Assembly (NCBI RefSeq): GCF_004295665.1
Contig: NZ_CP034759.1
Coordinates: 1,488,001 to 1,552,000, forward strand
Length of the DNA: 64,000 nucleotides
Origin: Litorilituus sediminis
Lineage (GTDB): Bacteria; Pseudomonadota; Gammaproteobacteria; Enterobacterales; Alteromonadaceae
Reading direction: 5' to 3'
Position 1 is the first letter of the stretch. Each line of letters opens with the position of its first letter. Under the pieces are notes generated by a model. The model saw only the letters and a program-made list of their open reading frames with translations, was not told the origin of the DNA and did no database searches. The position numbers and the translations under genes were made by a program. This document shows, piece after piece, positions 40,276-49,492 of this stretch.

Positions 40276-40304
40276 GGGGCAAGGATTTTGACTTCCTTGC
40301 TCCC
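40276..40304 (+). terminator. Weak hairpin after the peptidase gene
   Basis: GGGGCAAGGA and TCCTTGCTCCC pair with one bulge around an eight-base loop, seven bases after the stop. No T run follows, so this is a weak candidate. Confidence 0.35.
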
Positions 40305-40389
40305 ATTATCTTAGCGTCCATTACTAAAAACCTGTCTATACTTAGCTATATCTCTTTAATTACTTTAGTCATTATTAAGGTTGCTAAGT

Positions 40390-43300
40390 ATGGGACTGCT
40401 TCCCCAACTTATATTACTTGTCGTTATGCTTATAAGTTGTTCAGCCCATGCTACAGCACGTTTTGACCATTACACAATTGAACATGGTTTATCTCAAAAT
40501 ACCATTACCAGCATTGTTGAAGATAAATACGGCTTTATTTGGTTTGCTAGCCAAGACGGTTTAAATCGCTTTGACGGCTTTGAGTTTGATAACTTTTATG
40601 CTGACACCAACAATAGCCAGACATTAAGCGCAGATTATATCTATGATCTTTTTATCGACCAACAAGGGCAATTGTGGCTTGCAACTCGTGGCGGCGGATT
40701 AAACCTATTTGATTATGAAACCGAGCGCTTTGAACACTTTACATTTTCTGATGATAATAAAAACAATCAAGCTAATGATATTCATCAAATCATTCAAGCC
40801 AATGATGAAGAGCTATGGCTAGCCACCTACGAAGCTGGCATTCAAGTGTTTAATATACGCAGCCAAACATTTAGCCCACTCAAGCAATTCAATCAACATA
40901 AAGATACGATTAATGCTGTTATTACGAGTTTGTTATTAGATAAAGACACCCTTTGGCTTGGCACACAAAGCCAAGGACTTATGCAGTTTAACCTGAACAA
41001 CAGTCAACTAAAGCACCATAGACAAAACAGCGCAACCTTAGGTGCAATTAGTGACAATCAAATAAGCGCTATTTTTAAGGACAGTCAAAAGCAGATTTGG
41101 GTAGCGAGTGCTAATGGCCTAAACCTGTATCAAGCAAGTAGCGACACTTTTAAGCACTTTCTGCATAATAAGGACGACAGTAACTCACTTAGCCATAATG
41201 CCATTGTTGATATCGTTGAAGATAACCAACATAACTTATGGTTAGCGACCTCAGGTGGGATTAACAAGATAAGTCATGATGGTAAAACCATTAGCCGTTT
41301 TCTTCATGCCGCTAATAATAAATACTCACTTGCAGGTAATTTTATCAATACTTTATTTATAAGTGATAACAACAATTTATGGGTTGGTCACTTTACTGAC
41401 GGCATCAGCAAAACATCATTAGCAACGCCATTGTTTAAACATATAGACACCGAAACATATGATCAACAAGCGCCTTCAAGTAACAATATCTGGGCCATAT
41501 TTGAAGATCATCGACAAAATACCTGGGTAGGTGTCGATGGTGGTGGCCTGCAAGTCTATGATAAAAATAAACAATTGATAAAGCGTTACCTGCACAACAA
41601 TACAGATGAAAATTCATTATCCAGTAATAGAGTTTGGGCTATTGCCCAGGAAAGCCCAGGAATATTTTGGATTGCCACCTTTGATGCTGGCATCAATAGA
41701 TTAGATACCCACACAGATACCATTGAACGCTATCTTCATCAGGCAAATAACAACAATAGTCTTATTGATAATAAAGTGGTTGCCCTTCATATAGACTCAA
41801 ATAACTACCTATGGATAGGCACTAAAGCAGGGCTTGATAGACTCGACCTTGCCAGCAGAGAATTCAAACATTTTCGCCATCAACCGCAAGCGAAAAACAG
41901 TATTAGTTATAACTATGTGCTCAATATTTTTGAAGATTCATCTGGCATCATATGGTTATGCACTTATGGCGGCGGATTAAACGCTTATAATCCTAAAAGT
42001 AAATTATTTAGCCATTACCAGCATCATGCCAATAAGCCAAATACCATAACTAGCAACAAGGTCATGGCTGTAAGTGAAGACAGTAGCGGCAATTTATGGA
42101 TATCAACAACCGACGGCCTAAACAAGCTTGATAAACAACGGAGAAACATTACCCGCTTTACTAAAGCGCAAGGACTAAAAAATGAAACCATTTATAGTGC
42201 CCTTGAAGGTAATGATGGCGGTATTTGGTTAACCTCAAATAGAGGGATTTCTCGTATCGATAAAAAAGACTATACCATCACTAACTTTACTTTAGCTGAT
42301 GGCTTGCAAAGCTATGAATTTAACTCTGGCGCTTACTTTAGCTCACCTCATGGTCAGCTATATTTTGGCGGTATTAATGGCTTTAATTACTTTAACCCGC
42401 AAGACTATATCAATATCCAAAAAAACTTACCGGTCACCATCACTAAAGTGCGACTGTCTAACACTCCTGTTGAAATACAGCCTAAGAACAAACAAAGTGA
42501 TAAACAATTTACCTTAGAAAAGGCAATATATTTACTTGATGAAATCACCTTAAGCCACAAAGAAAACTTAATTTCATTTGAGTTTTCTACCCTATCATTT
42601 CAAGATGAGGCCAGTATTAGCTATCAATACATGCTGGAAAACTTAGACAAGGACTGGATTCAAACAAATCATAAGTCACGCATTGCAACCTATACCAATA
42701 TACCTCCAGGTAACTACAGCTTATTGATAAGAGCCAAGCAGCAAAGTGCCCAATGGGGCGAGCAAGTCACACGTTTAGCCATTGAAGTTACGCCAGCACC
42801 TTGGCTATCTTGGTGGGCCTATAGCCTGTATATCTTAATTTTTGCCAGCCTTGCCATAATTATCTTTTGGCGTAGGTACCAAAACTTTATCTTATTAAAA
42901 GAGAACGAAGAGCGTTTAGCCCTCTCCTTATGGGGCAGTCAACGAGAGTTGTGGGACTGGCATATAGTTGAAAAATACATCATCAGAGTTAACTCCATTA
43001 CCAATAACCACAATGGTAAAGAAGCCTTTACTTTAGAAAGTTTAAGAAAAACCACCCATCCAGATGATGTAGAAGCGGTTATTCATGCCTTCAAATATCA
43101 CAAAGATAATGACTCAGACTTTTTAGATATCACCTATAGACGACAAGATCCTAAGCTAAATTGGCGCTGGTATAGAAGCCGAGCGAAAGCGGTATCGCGT
43201 AATAAGCAAGGTAAAGCCCAACGAATTGTTGGCACAATTGAAGATGTACACCAACTGATTGAAGCGCAACAACAATTACAGCAATTAAACAGTGAGCTTG

Positions 43301-44127
43301 AGCAAAGAGTAAAAGCGCGCACTGCTGAGTTAACTGATGCCTTAGCTGAGCTAACTAACACACAAGAACAGCTATTAGAATCAGAAAAAATGCTCTCTTT
43401 GGTAAGCTTAGTTACTGGCGTTGCTCATGAACTTAATACACCATTAGGTGTTGTGCTAACAGCACTATCACAATTTGAGAATAATCAGCAACAACTTAAA
43501 GCTGCACTACAAAACAAAACCTTAAGCCAAGAAGCATTAGATAAATATATTCAAGCTAATAGCGAGTGCATTGCCCTCATTGCCAGCAATAGCCAAAAAG
43601 CGGCTCGCTTAGTTAAAAACTTCAAAGCCTTATCACACTCATCTGAACATGAGCCGAAGAAATTATTTCATGTTAAACAGCTGCTTGAGTTTGCTTACCA
43701 AGAATGTCAATTACAAACTCAGCACAATACCATTTCGTTACAACTCATCTGTAGTCAGCATATTGTCTTTAATAGCTATCAAGAAACATTAAAATCAATC
43801 TTTAAGCAATTAATTGAAAACTCCTGTTTACACGCATTTGAAGAAACAACTAAGCAAACGCTCACCATCACCATTGAGGTAACTGAACAGGATAATGCTC
43901 TTATTTTTGACTATAAAGACGACGGTCAAGGGTTAAAAGATGAGATTGCCGATAGTGTTTTCGAGCCTTTTGTCACCACCAAACGAGGTAGTGATTGCGT
44001 CGGCTTAGGTATGCCAATACTGTATAATCAAATAGTTCACAGCTTCAAAGGCAGTGTGCAATTAGTGTCTAATGCCTCTGCTGGATTTCACCTTATCATT
44101 AGCCTGCCCAAAGATAGCTCAAACTAA
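40390..44127 (+). CDS. Beta-propeller (two-component regulator-like) sensor histidine kinase
   Basis: The 1245-residue membrane kinase starts with a signal sequence (LLPQLILLVVMLISCSAHA). A large periplasmic sensor made of propeller repeats follows, with many copies of the form DxxGxLWxAT-x-GGLN, then a Y_Y_Y-type domain (about 680-790). One membrane helix comes next (WWAYSLYILIFASLAIIIFW), then a PAS-like domain (about 840-950) and a coiled coil. The kinase core has the phosphoacceptor His1013 in GVAHELNTPLG and ATP-binding DDGQGL and GLGMPI. Unlike Bacteroidetes hybrid systems of this layout, it has no receiver or DNA-binding domain, and no response-regulator gene is near. The ATG at 40390 is preferred to a TTG nine bases upstream. 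The signal is unknown; polysaccharide or peptide products are possible. Confidence 0.92.
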   Translation: MGLLPQLILLVVMLISCSAHATARFDHYTIEHGLSQNTITSIVEDKYGFIWFASQDGLNRFDGFEFDNFYADTNNSQTLSADYIYDLFIDQQGQLWLATRGGGLNLFDYETERFEHFTFSDDNKNNQANDIHQIIQANDEELWLATYEAGIQVFNIRSQTFSPLKQFNQHKDTINAVITSLLLDKDTLWLGTQSQGLMQFNLNNSQLKHHRQNSATLGAISDNQISAIFKDSQKQIWVASANGLNLYQASSDTFKHFLHNKDDSNSLSHNAIVDIVEDNQHNLWLATSGGINKISHDGKTISRFLHAANNKYSLAGNFINTLFISDNNNLWVGHFTDGISKTSLATPLFKHIDTETYDQQAPSSNNIWAIFEDHRQNTWVGVDGGGLQVYDKNKQLIKRYLHNNTDENSLSSNRVWAIAQESPGIFWIATFDAGINRLDTHTDTIERYLHQANNNNSLIDNKVVALHIDSNNYLWIGTKAGLDRLDLASREFKHFRHQPQAKNSISYNYVLNIFEDSSGIIWLCTYGGGLNAYNPKSKLFSHYQHHANKPNTITSNKVMAVSEDSSGNLWISTTDGLNKLDKQRRNITRFTKAQGLKNETIYSALEGNDGGIWLTSNRGISRIDKKDYTITNFTLADGLQSYEFNSGAYFSSPHGQLYFGGINGFNYFNPQDYINIQKNLPVTITKVRLSNTPVEIQPKNKQSDKQFTLEKAIYLLDEITLSHKENLISFEFSTLSFQDEASISYQYMLENLDKDWIQTNHKSRIATYTNIPPGNYSLLIRAKQQSAQWGEQVTRLAIEVTPAPWLSWWAYSLYILIFASLAIIIFWRRYQNFILLKENEERLALSLWGSQRELWDWHIVEKYIIRVNSITNNHNGKEAFTLESLRKTTHPDDVEAVIHAFKYHKDNDSDFLDITYRRQDPKLNWRWYRSRAKAVSRNKQGKAQRIVGTIEDVHQLIEAQQQLQQLNSELEQRVKARTAELTDALAELTNTQEQLLESEKMLSLVSLVTGVAHELNTPLGVVLTALSQFENNQQQLKAALQNKTLSQEALDKYIQANSECIALIASNSQKAARLVKNFKALSHSSEHEPKKLFHVKQLLEFAYQECQLQTQHNTISLQLICSQHIVFNSYQETLKSIFKQLIENSCLHAFEETTKQTLTITIEVTEQDNALIFDYKDDGQGLKDEIADSVFEPFVTTKRGSDCVGLGMPILYNQIVHSFKGSVQLVSNASAGFHLIISLPKDSSN

Positions 44128-44132
44128 CTTGT

Positions 44133-44159
44133 GCAGGTGCTGTCTCTATCAGCACCTGC
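44133..44159. terminator. Hairpin between convergent kinase and receptor genes
   Basis: A perfect 10-bp GC-rich stem GCAGGTGCTG/CAGCACCTGC with a seven-base loop lies between two convergent genes. Neither side has a clear T run. Confidence 0.5.
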
Positions 44160-44170
44160 TATGGCGTTAA

Positions 44171-46339
44171 TTAAAAGCTCATATTTACCCCTAAGGTAAC
44201 ACTTGGGCCAAAGCCAGGTAAAAAGCTAGGCTGAGCTTGGTTAGAGTAACCACGAATAACATACGAAGTTTGATAAACCTCATCCGTTAAATTTTGCCCA
44301 TCTAGGTATAGCTTGATTTGCTCATTCACTTGATAGGCCATTTGCAGGCCAACTAGCGTATATGAATCTTGATATTGACTGTTGGCATGATCAATTGCTG
44401 TATCGTCTATCTGCCACTTAATATTCGGGGCAATATAGAAACCATTCGCCATTTGATAGCGCAGCTCAAACTGAGCTAAATGAGTTGGAATACCGGCAAT
44501 TTGGTTACCATCATACTCGCCACCATCAAAGTAAAAATCACTGTAGTTATACACTAACTTAGCATCAAAGTTATCGCCTTTGGCTAGCATATCTTGAGCA
44601 AAGCCTTGAATCACTTCTAACTCAACACCTTGATGTATAGTACCCGCATGGTAGTTATCAGTTTTACCATTAACAGCAAAGTCATTAACAATAGAGATAA
44701 GTTCGTCATCCACTTCACTGCGATATAACGCGACATTCCACTGGGTTTGAGCAACCTGCCCTGACGAGCCAAACTCAATTGTTGTTGATTCTTGCGCTTG
44801 TAAATCATTTAAACTTATTTTAGCGGCCGCAGGATTTTTAGGGCTTACCGTTGAAGAAACCAACTCCCAATAGGTTGGCGCTTCACTGGTACTACTAACA
44901 TTGGCAAATACACGTACCTCGTCACTTACTTGATAGTTAATACCAATTTTAGGATTGATGCTATCGTAGCTGTTTTTTTGATTATGCAGCAATGACATTT
45001 CATCTGTTATATCTCGGTTCGCCTGCACCCATTGTGCTGCAACTGCTAACTGCACATCGTCATGAAGCTGTGCTTGCCACTGCAGCGCTAACATTAAATT
45101 ATTAGCATCGAACGCTAAACGACCATACTCCTGCATCTTGCTACCGTTCATCGGGTTATTGGCATAATACCGGCGGGTCATATCACTTTGGCTTGCTGAA
45201 AATGACACAAAAAGCTCATCATGTTCGCTAAGGTAATCACCGGTTAAGTTCAATGAATATTCCATACCATAATCATCAGTATCGGTAACACTGTGCGATA
45301 GTGGATCAGTAAAGGTATCATCTACTTGTTGATAAAACACACCAAGCTCTTGCATTAAATTATCATTGCTAAAACGTGTTTTATTGGCAACTCGAGCCAT
45401 TTGCGAGTCGCGATGCGGGTCACGGTTATAGACATTAAGCAGTTTATCTAGCGGCGTATTACCATCACCTAATACTTGCTCAGGGTTAGATAATGCTCTT
45501 GCTTTCGGTACTACAAAGGGAATGTCAAAAACGTTATCTGTCCACTGAAAATAAGTTCGATTGGCAATATGCTGAGTTAGGTTGACACCTATATTTCCGT
45601 TAACACTGCTGCGATCTGACTCACTGTGATTACGATAACCATCATAGCTGTCTTTAGAAGCGCTAATAAAATAATCCCAATTATCACTTTGACCGGCAAG
45701 CTGACCACTCGCGCCAAGTCGAGCATCACTACCGTACTCTAAGCGCACACTAGGGCTGGTACTGGTACCATTTTTACTGATCATATTAATCGCGCCGCCT
45801 AAGGTCGTGCCGCCATACCTAAGCGCATTAGCACCACGATATACAGCCACCATCTCAGCAGATTTTGGCTCTAAAAAGCCAATAACGAAACTACCGTCTG
45901 CTTGGTTTAACGCCAAACCATCTTGTAATAGTTGTACACCGCGATTGACCGGATTACTTTGTACGCCAGAGCCACGAATATTCAATCTAGGTTGATCATT
46001 ACCACCAAAAAAGCTTTGCATAATAATACCCGGCTCAAAACCAAGTGCATCTTGCAAGGTTGCTTGGCGGGCAGGCAGTTTTTCAATCTCAACTAAATTA
46101 GTGCCGCCAGCCACTTTTTTTAATTCAGCTCTGGCTTCATCTAAGGTTGGAAATGCTCGTTCTACCGGCCTGCTCGATACCTCAATATGTTCATCAATAA
46201 CAATATCGGCTTTACCCGTATCAGCCACTACGGGTGAAGAGCACATAGCTAAAGTTAAACACAGTGACAAATATTTTCTTTTGCTCTTACACAGTGATTT
46301 ACTTTGTTTTACTAAACCACGGTTATGATATGTAAACAT
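44171..46339 (-). CDS. TonB-dependent outer-membrane receptor
   Basis: The 722-residue product has a signal peptide (cleavage likely near VVADTG, about residue 42), a plug domain (about 70-190: LPARQATLQDALGFEPGIIMQSFFGG, in part; YRGANALRYGGTTLGGAINM) and a 22-strand barrel ending in VTLGVNMSF with a terminal Phe. The DEARAELKKVAGGTNLV segment before the plug marks a subgroup often annotated as FecA-like. It is the last gene of a five-gene operon with an ABC transporter and a CopD-like protein. The operon promoter carries a Fur box, so the substrate is probably iron- or metal-linked, but it cannot be named from sequence. Confidence 0.93.
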   Translation of the reverse strand: MFTYHNRGLVKQSKSLCKSKRKYLSLCLTLAMCSSPVVADTGKADIVIDEHIEVSSRPVERAFPTLDEARAELKKVAGGTNLVEIEKLPARQATLQDALGFEPGIIMQSFFGGNDQPRLNIRGSGVQSNPVNRGVQLLQDGLALNQADGSFVIGFLEPKSAEMVAVYRGANALRYGGTTLGGAINMISKNGTSTSPSVRLEYGSDARLGASGQLAGQSDNWDYFISASKDSYDGYRNHSESDRSSVNGNIGVNLTQHIANRTYFQWTDNVFDIPFVVPKARALSNPEQVLGDGNTPLDKLLNVYNRDPHRDSQMARVANKTRFSNDNLMQELGVFYQQVDDTFTDPLSHSVTDTDDYGMEYSLNLTGDYLSEHDELFVSFSASQSDMTRRYYANNPMNGSKMQEYGRLAFDANNLMLALQWQAQLHDDVQLAVAAQWVQANRDITDEMSLLHNQKNSYDSINPKIGINYQVSDEVRVFANVSSTSEAPTYWELVSSTVSPKNPAAAKISLNDLQAQESTTIEFGSSGQVAQTQWNVALYRSEVDDELISIVNDFAVNGKTDNYHAGTIHQGVELEVIQGFAQDMLAKGDNFDAKLVYNYSDFYFDGGEYDGNQIAGIPTHLAQFELRYQMANGFYIAPNIKWQIDDTAIDHANSQYQDSYTLVGLQMAYQVNEQIKLYLDGQNLTDEVYQTSYVIRGYSNQAQPSFLPGFGPSVTLGVNMSF

Positions 46340-46354
46340 AATATTTCCTTAAAA

Positions 46355-46795
46355 CTACCATTGAATATAAAACATGTTTTTGGCGAGTAAGATAATTCCC
46401 ACTTGATGACAAAAAACACTTAAATGAATAAATTTGAAGCGACTGCAGCTCATTTTTCCGTTACGAGAAAGGTACATTGCGGTAAAAAAGTGCCCTAAAA
46501 CACTAAATGCTAAGAGCATTTTTACTGATAACAATTGCCCAAAAGAAGACGACATCAAGCCAGAGAAATGCGGAAAATGATGGTGAGCCATCGCCAGCCC
46601 AGAAAGAAACAACACAGCCAAAACATAAGGCATTATTTTTCGCGCTCGCCCAGTAATACCTTGCTGTAATAGCAGCATGGTATCAGCAGGAATTTTCTTT
46701 CGAATAGACTCTAAAAAGAGTACTTCAAAGAACACCACGCCAATAAAAGTAACGCCAGCAAACAAATGTAATGTAATTAAAATAGGATAGGACAC
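46355..46795 (-). CDS. CopD-like four-helix membrane protein
   Basis: The 146-residue product has four hydrophobic segments (about residues 5-28, 53-70, 86-108 and 122-142) with several His residues near the membrane faces (His10, an HHH group and HFPH around residue 72, His102). This resembles the small CopD-family proteins linked with copper or haem handling at the inner membrane. It begins two bases after the ATPase stop and 15 bases before the receptor gene, so it belongs to the same operon. The family assignment is tentative and a role in copper is not shown by the sequence. Confidence 0.65.
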   Translation of the reverse strand: MSYPILITLHLFAGVTFIGVVFFEVLFLESIRKKIPADTMLLLQQGITGRARKIMPYVLAVLFLSGLAMAHHHFPHFSGLMSSSFGQLLSVKMLLAFSVLGHFFTAMYLSRNGKMSCSRFKFIHLSVFCHQVGIILLAKNMFYIQW

Positions 46796-46797
46796 GG

Positions 46798-47517
46798 TTA
46801 GTACACCTCATGACGATAAAATTGATTAAGAAATATTGCCCGCTCTTCCTTGTTAGCAACACTATGCCAATCAAGGTCATTGCCGGTTTTTAATACCAGT
46901 GCCAGCTCAGTCAAAGGCAGAACTTGTTCAATGTTATGGCTGACATAAATCATGCTGGTTTGTGGGGTTAACAACTTAGCTAACAGCTCGGTTAATTGGC
47001 TAGCTAAAGGGGTGTCAAGGGCACTAAAGGGTTCATCTAAAAGCAGTAAATCGGGCTTAACGGCAAAAGCGCGCACTAAAGCAACTCGCTGCGCCATGCC
47101 GCCTGAAAGTTGATGTGGATAATGATTAATACAGGCTAATAAGCCAACTTGCGCCAGTAATGCTTTAATACGCTGCTCAGCTTCACGCTTAGCAACGCCA
47201 CTAGCTTTTAGCACTTGATAGATATTTTCTTGTACCGTAAGCCAAGGTAGCAGCCTCGGCTCTTGAAATACGTAACCAATACGCTGCGCATGATTGACCA
47301 CTTGTCCCTGTGTCGGAGCAACTAAGCCTGCGATCAGCTTTAAAATGGATGACTTACCTAAACCACTTTGCCCTAAAAGCGCTAATTTTGAGCCCGCTTT
47401 TAAGGTAAACGACATATTAGCAAGCACATCATGGTGATTAAATGACAAGCTCACTTGATGAAATTGAACCAGCTCGCGGATTTTTTCAGCCTTCATCGCC
47501 TCATTAAAACGCATCAT
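46798..47517 (-). CDS. ABC transporter ATP-binding protein, SsuB/TauB type
   Basis: The ATPase has Walker A LLGQSGLGKSSILK, the Q-loop FQEPRLLPW, signature LSGGMAQRVALVRAF, Walker B LLLLDEPFSALD and the switch His in YVSHN. The pattern of residues around the Q-loop (RLLPW) is that of the nitrate/sulfonate/taurine group. The ATG at 47517 is chosen: it shares one base with the permease stop (TAATG) and a GAAGAGGG stretch lies before it. A TTG at 47535 is the only longer option. About 239 residues. Confidence 0.93.
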   Translation of the reverse strand: MMRFNEAMKAEKIRELVQFHQVSLSFNHHDVLANMSFTLKAGSKLALLGQSGLGKSSILKLIAGLVAPTQGQVVNHAQRIGYVFQEPRLLPWLTVQENIYQVLKASGVAKREAEQRIKALLAQVGLLACINHYPHQLSGGMAQRVALVRAFAVKPDLLLLDEPFSALDTPLASQLTELLAKLLTPQTSMIYVSHNIEQVLPLTELALVLKTGNDLDWHSVANKEERAIFLNQFYRHEVY

Positions 47518-48392
47518 TAGCTTGCCCTCTTCCAACGCAATAAATAATTTTGCACAGGTCTTAACAAGACTAATTCTAATATCGCGACCAATAACAAACT
47601 GACCAATACCCAGGCATAAAGCTCTGACGTATCAAAGTTACTACTTGCATTAGCCAGCTGATAACCTATGCCTTGATGCGCCCCCAATACTTCAGCTAGC
47701 ACCACAATTCGCACGCCGCTACAGCAAACAATCACTAAGGTGGCACATAAAGGAGCTGCAATGGCAGGGATATAAATTTGACTAAAGCGCTGCCATAAAG
47801 AAAAGTGATAAACATGGGCTAATTCAAGATACTGATTATCAATTTGCTCAATATTTTTCTGCGTATTTACATAAATGGTCGGAGATAACAGCAGCACAGT
47901 AATAAAAACGACCATGCTCGAGCCCATGCCAAACCACAACATAGCAAGTAGCACAACAATAACGGGTGGCACGCTCATTAATAACCAGCGGATGGGTGAT
48001 AAAAACGCTTTTAACCAAGCGCGTCTTCCTGCAATGATCCCTAAACAAAAACCGATAAAACTTGCTACAGATAAGGCCAGCAATAACCGCTTAAGTGATG
48101 TTAACAACACCAGCCAAAAATCACTCTGTTGGCAAAGCTCAATTAACCGCGTTAACGTTTGTACAGGCGATGCTAAAATAAGCTCGCTAAGCTCCATAGA
48201 TAAAAGCTGCCAAAGTAAAATAACACTCGTGATACCAAGCCCTTTAGCAAGTAAAGTGGTTTTATTGTCTATAACAGTCGAAAACTTTCCTTGTTTAAAC
48301 TCTTCCTGCTTTACCTTAACGCTCGCAGCCTGATCACGCTTTGCAAGGCTCTGCTTACTCGCTAACAAGGCCATATTTTCTTGTGCCGTCAT
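47517..48392 (-). CDS. ABC transporter permease, SsuC/TauC type
   Basis: The 291-residue inner-membrane protein has about six helices in its last 230 residues and the permease motif region VYHFSLWQRFSQIYIPAIAAP (in part), in which the EAA-like loop contacts the ATPase. The N-terminal 45 residues are polar. The ATG at 48392 is preferred: it begins four bases after the stop of the binding-protein gene. A longer frame reaching 48449 would overlap that gene by 53 bases. The family moves small organic anions or thiamine precursors. The substrate here is unknown. Confidence 0.92.
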   Translation of the reverse strand: MTAQENMALLASKQSLAKRDQAASVKVKQEEFKQGKFSTVIDNKTTLLAKGLGITSVILLWQLLSMELSELILASPVQTLTRLIELCQQSDFWLVLLTSLKRLLLALSVASFIGFCLGIIAGRRAWLKAFLSPIRWLLMSVPPVIVVLLAMLWFGMGSSMVVFITVLLLSPTIYVNTQKNIEQIDNQYLELAHVYHFSLWQRFSQIYIPAIAAPLCATLVIVCCSGVRIVVLAEVLGAHQGIGYQLANASSNFDTSELYAWVLVSLLLVAILELVLLRPVQNYLLRWKRAS

Positions 48393-48396
48393 AGTG

Positions 48397-49383
48397 CTAG
48401 TCCCAATAAAAATCACTATCAGGTAGCTTTTTACCAATGCGATTAGCATCGGTATTTGCTAATAATCGATAAAACGACTCTAAATGAGGTCGCGCTTGTT
48501 TAGCCGGAACAACGTCTAAGCCAGTATTTTTGATGGCTTGAATAAGCGCGGGTTTGGGCATTTTAGGTAAATAATTAGTAACAATATCGGCACATGCATC
48601 AACATTTTGCTGGCACCAGAGAGCCGCCTTGCTATACGCATGATTAATGCTATTCACTAACACTTTGTTTTGATTAACACTGGTATTAGCAACAAGCCCA
48701 GCTTGTGGAATTTTAGGGCTATCGGGAAATGTTTGTTGCCACGCCTCACTAATATTTAACGCTCGTACAAGCGGTTGTTTGCCTTGTTGCTTACTTTGAA
48801 AAAGTACAATGGAAGTTAACGGCTCTATTAATAAGGCATAATCAACCTGTCCTGCTAACAGCAGTTGCGCTGAATCAGCAAAGTTATGACTTTGCCTGAT
48901 GTTAACTTTATTTGCTTGCTTACCCAATTGCGCCGTTAACAGTTGCTCAAGCACTATGTTAGGCATGTCGTTTTTAAAAGGGACAACAATTTCCTTACCA
49001 ACAAGCTGTTCAATCACATTGCCAGCGCGGTAATGTTCATCCCGGGTCACCACCGCCATAATGTCCCATATCGCAACATTAAGCAGGCTTAAACTATGAC
49101 CACGATTATAGAAAGTTGCCGCAAGGTTTGATGGCATAGCGGTAAAGTCCACTTGCTTGCCCACCACCATGGCACGCAATTGCTGAGGATTTTTCCAGCG
49201 AGTAAAAGAGAGCTTAACGCCTTTATTTGCTAAAGGTTGCTGAGTGGCCATCACCATCATAGGGTAACTGATCACCGCAGCAGGCCCCGCTAAAGCAACA
49301 TCTTCCACAGTGCTTTCATCGCTATGAGCTGCAAAGCAAACACCACAAGCAAAAAAACTAATAAAAGTAATAATATTTTTCAC
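48397..49383 (-). CDS. ABC transporter substrate-binding protein, SsuA/NMT1-like
   Basis: The 328-residue product has a signal peptide (MKNIITFISFFACGVCFA, about 18 residues) and the two-lobed periplasmic-binding layout of the SsuA/ThiY/NMT1 group. Family-like segments are VDFTAMPSNLAATFYNRG and AGQVDYALLIEPL, which correspond to the hinge and second-lobe regions. A Cys near the cleavage site leaves a lipoprotein possible but the lipobox is not convincing. It is the first gene of the operon. A Fur box lies 10-31 bases before its start. Confidence 0.88.
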   Translation of the reverse strand: MKNIITFISFFACGVCFAAHSDESTVEDVALAGPAAVISYPMMVMATQQPLANKGVKLSFTRWKNPQQLRAMVVGKQVDFTAMPSNLAATFYNRGHSLSLLNVAIWDIMAVVTRDEHYRAGNVIEQLVGKEIVVPFKNDMPNIVLEQLLTAQLGKQANKVNIRQSHNFADSAQLLLAGQVDYALLIEPLTSIVLFQSKQQGKQPLVRALNISEAWQQTFPDSPKIPQAGLVANTSVNQNKVLVNSINHAYSKAALWCQQNVDACADIVTNYLPKMPKPALIQAIKNTGLDVVPAKQARPHLESFYRLLANTDANRIGKKLPDSDFYWD

Positions 49384-49393
49384 AACAAACTAC

Positions 49394-49414
49394 AAATGAT
49401 AATGATTTTCATTT
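49394..49414. promoter_or_regulatory. Fur box
   Basis: The 21-base sequence, beginning AAATGATAATGATT and ending TTCATTT, is palindromic at 9 of 10 paired positions and matches the Fur consensus GATAATGATAATCATTATC closely. It lies just upstream of the binding-protein gene and over the predicted transcription start, so Fur-Fe would repress the operon. Confidence 0.8.
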
Positions 49415-49443
49415 ATAGTAATACACATTGTTACTTTATCTAC

Positions 49444-49457
49444 TTGATAAATATCAA
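49444..49457. promoter_or_regulatory. Perfect FNR/Dnr-type box
   Basis: TTGAT-AAAT-ATCAA is an exact match to the FNR-family consensus TTGAT-N4-ATCAA. If the -10 of the ABC operon is TACTAT at 49420-49415 (minus strand), the box centre is about 42 bases upstream of the start, the position of class II activation. It is also 36 bases before the start codon of the regulator gene. Confidence 0.8.
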
Positions 49458-49492
49458 GACACTAATTAACAGAAGGAATTTTAGGAGACATC

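Noticed and set aside
48393-48449. Longer start for the ABC permease overlapping the binding-protein gene
   Set aside because: It would overlap the preceding gene by 53 bases; the ATG at 48392 lies four bases after that gene's stop.
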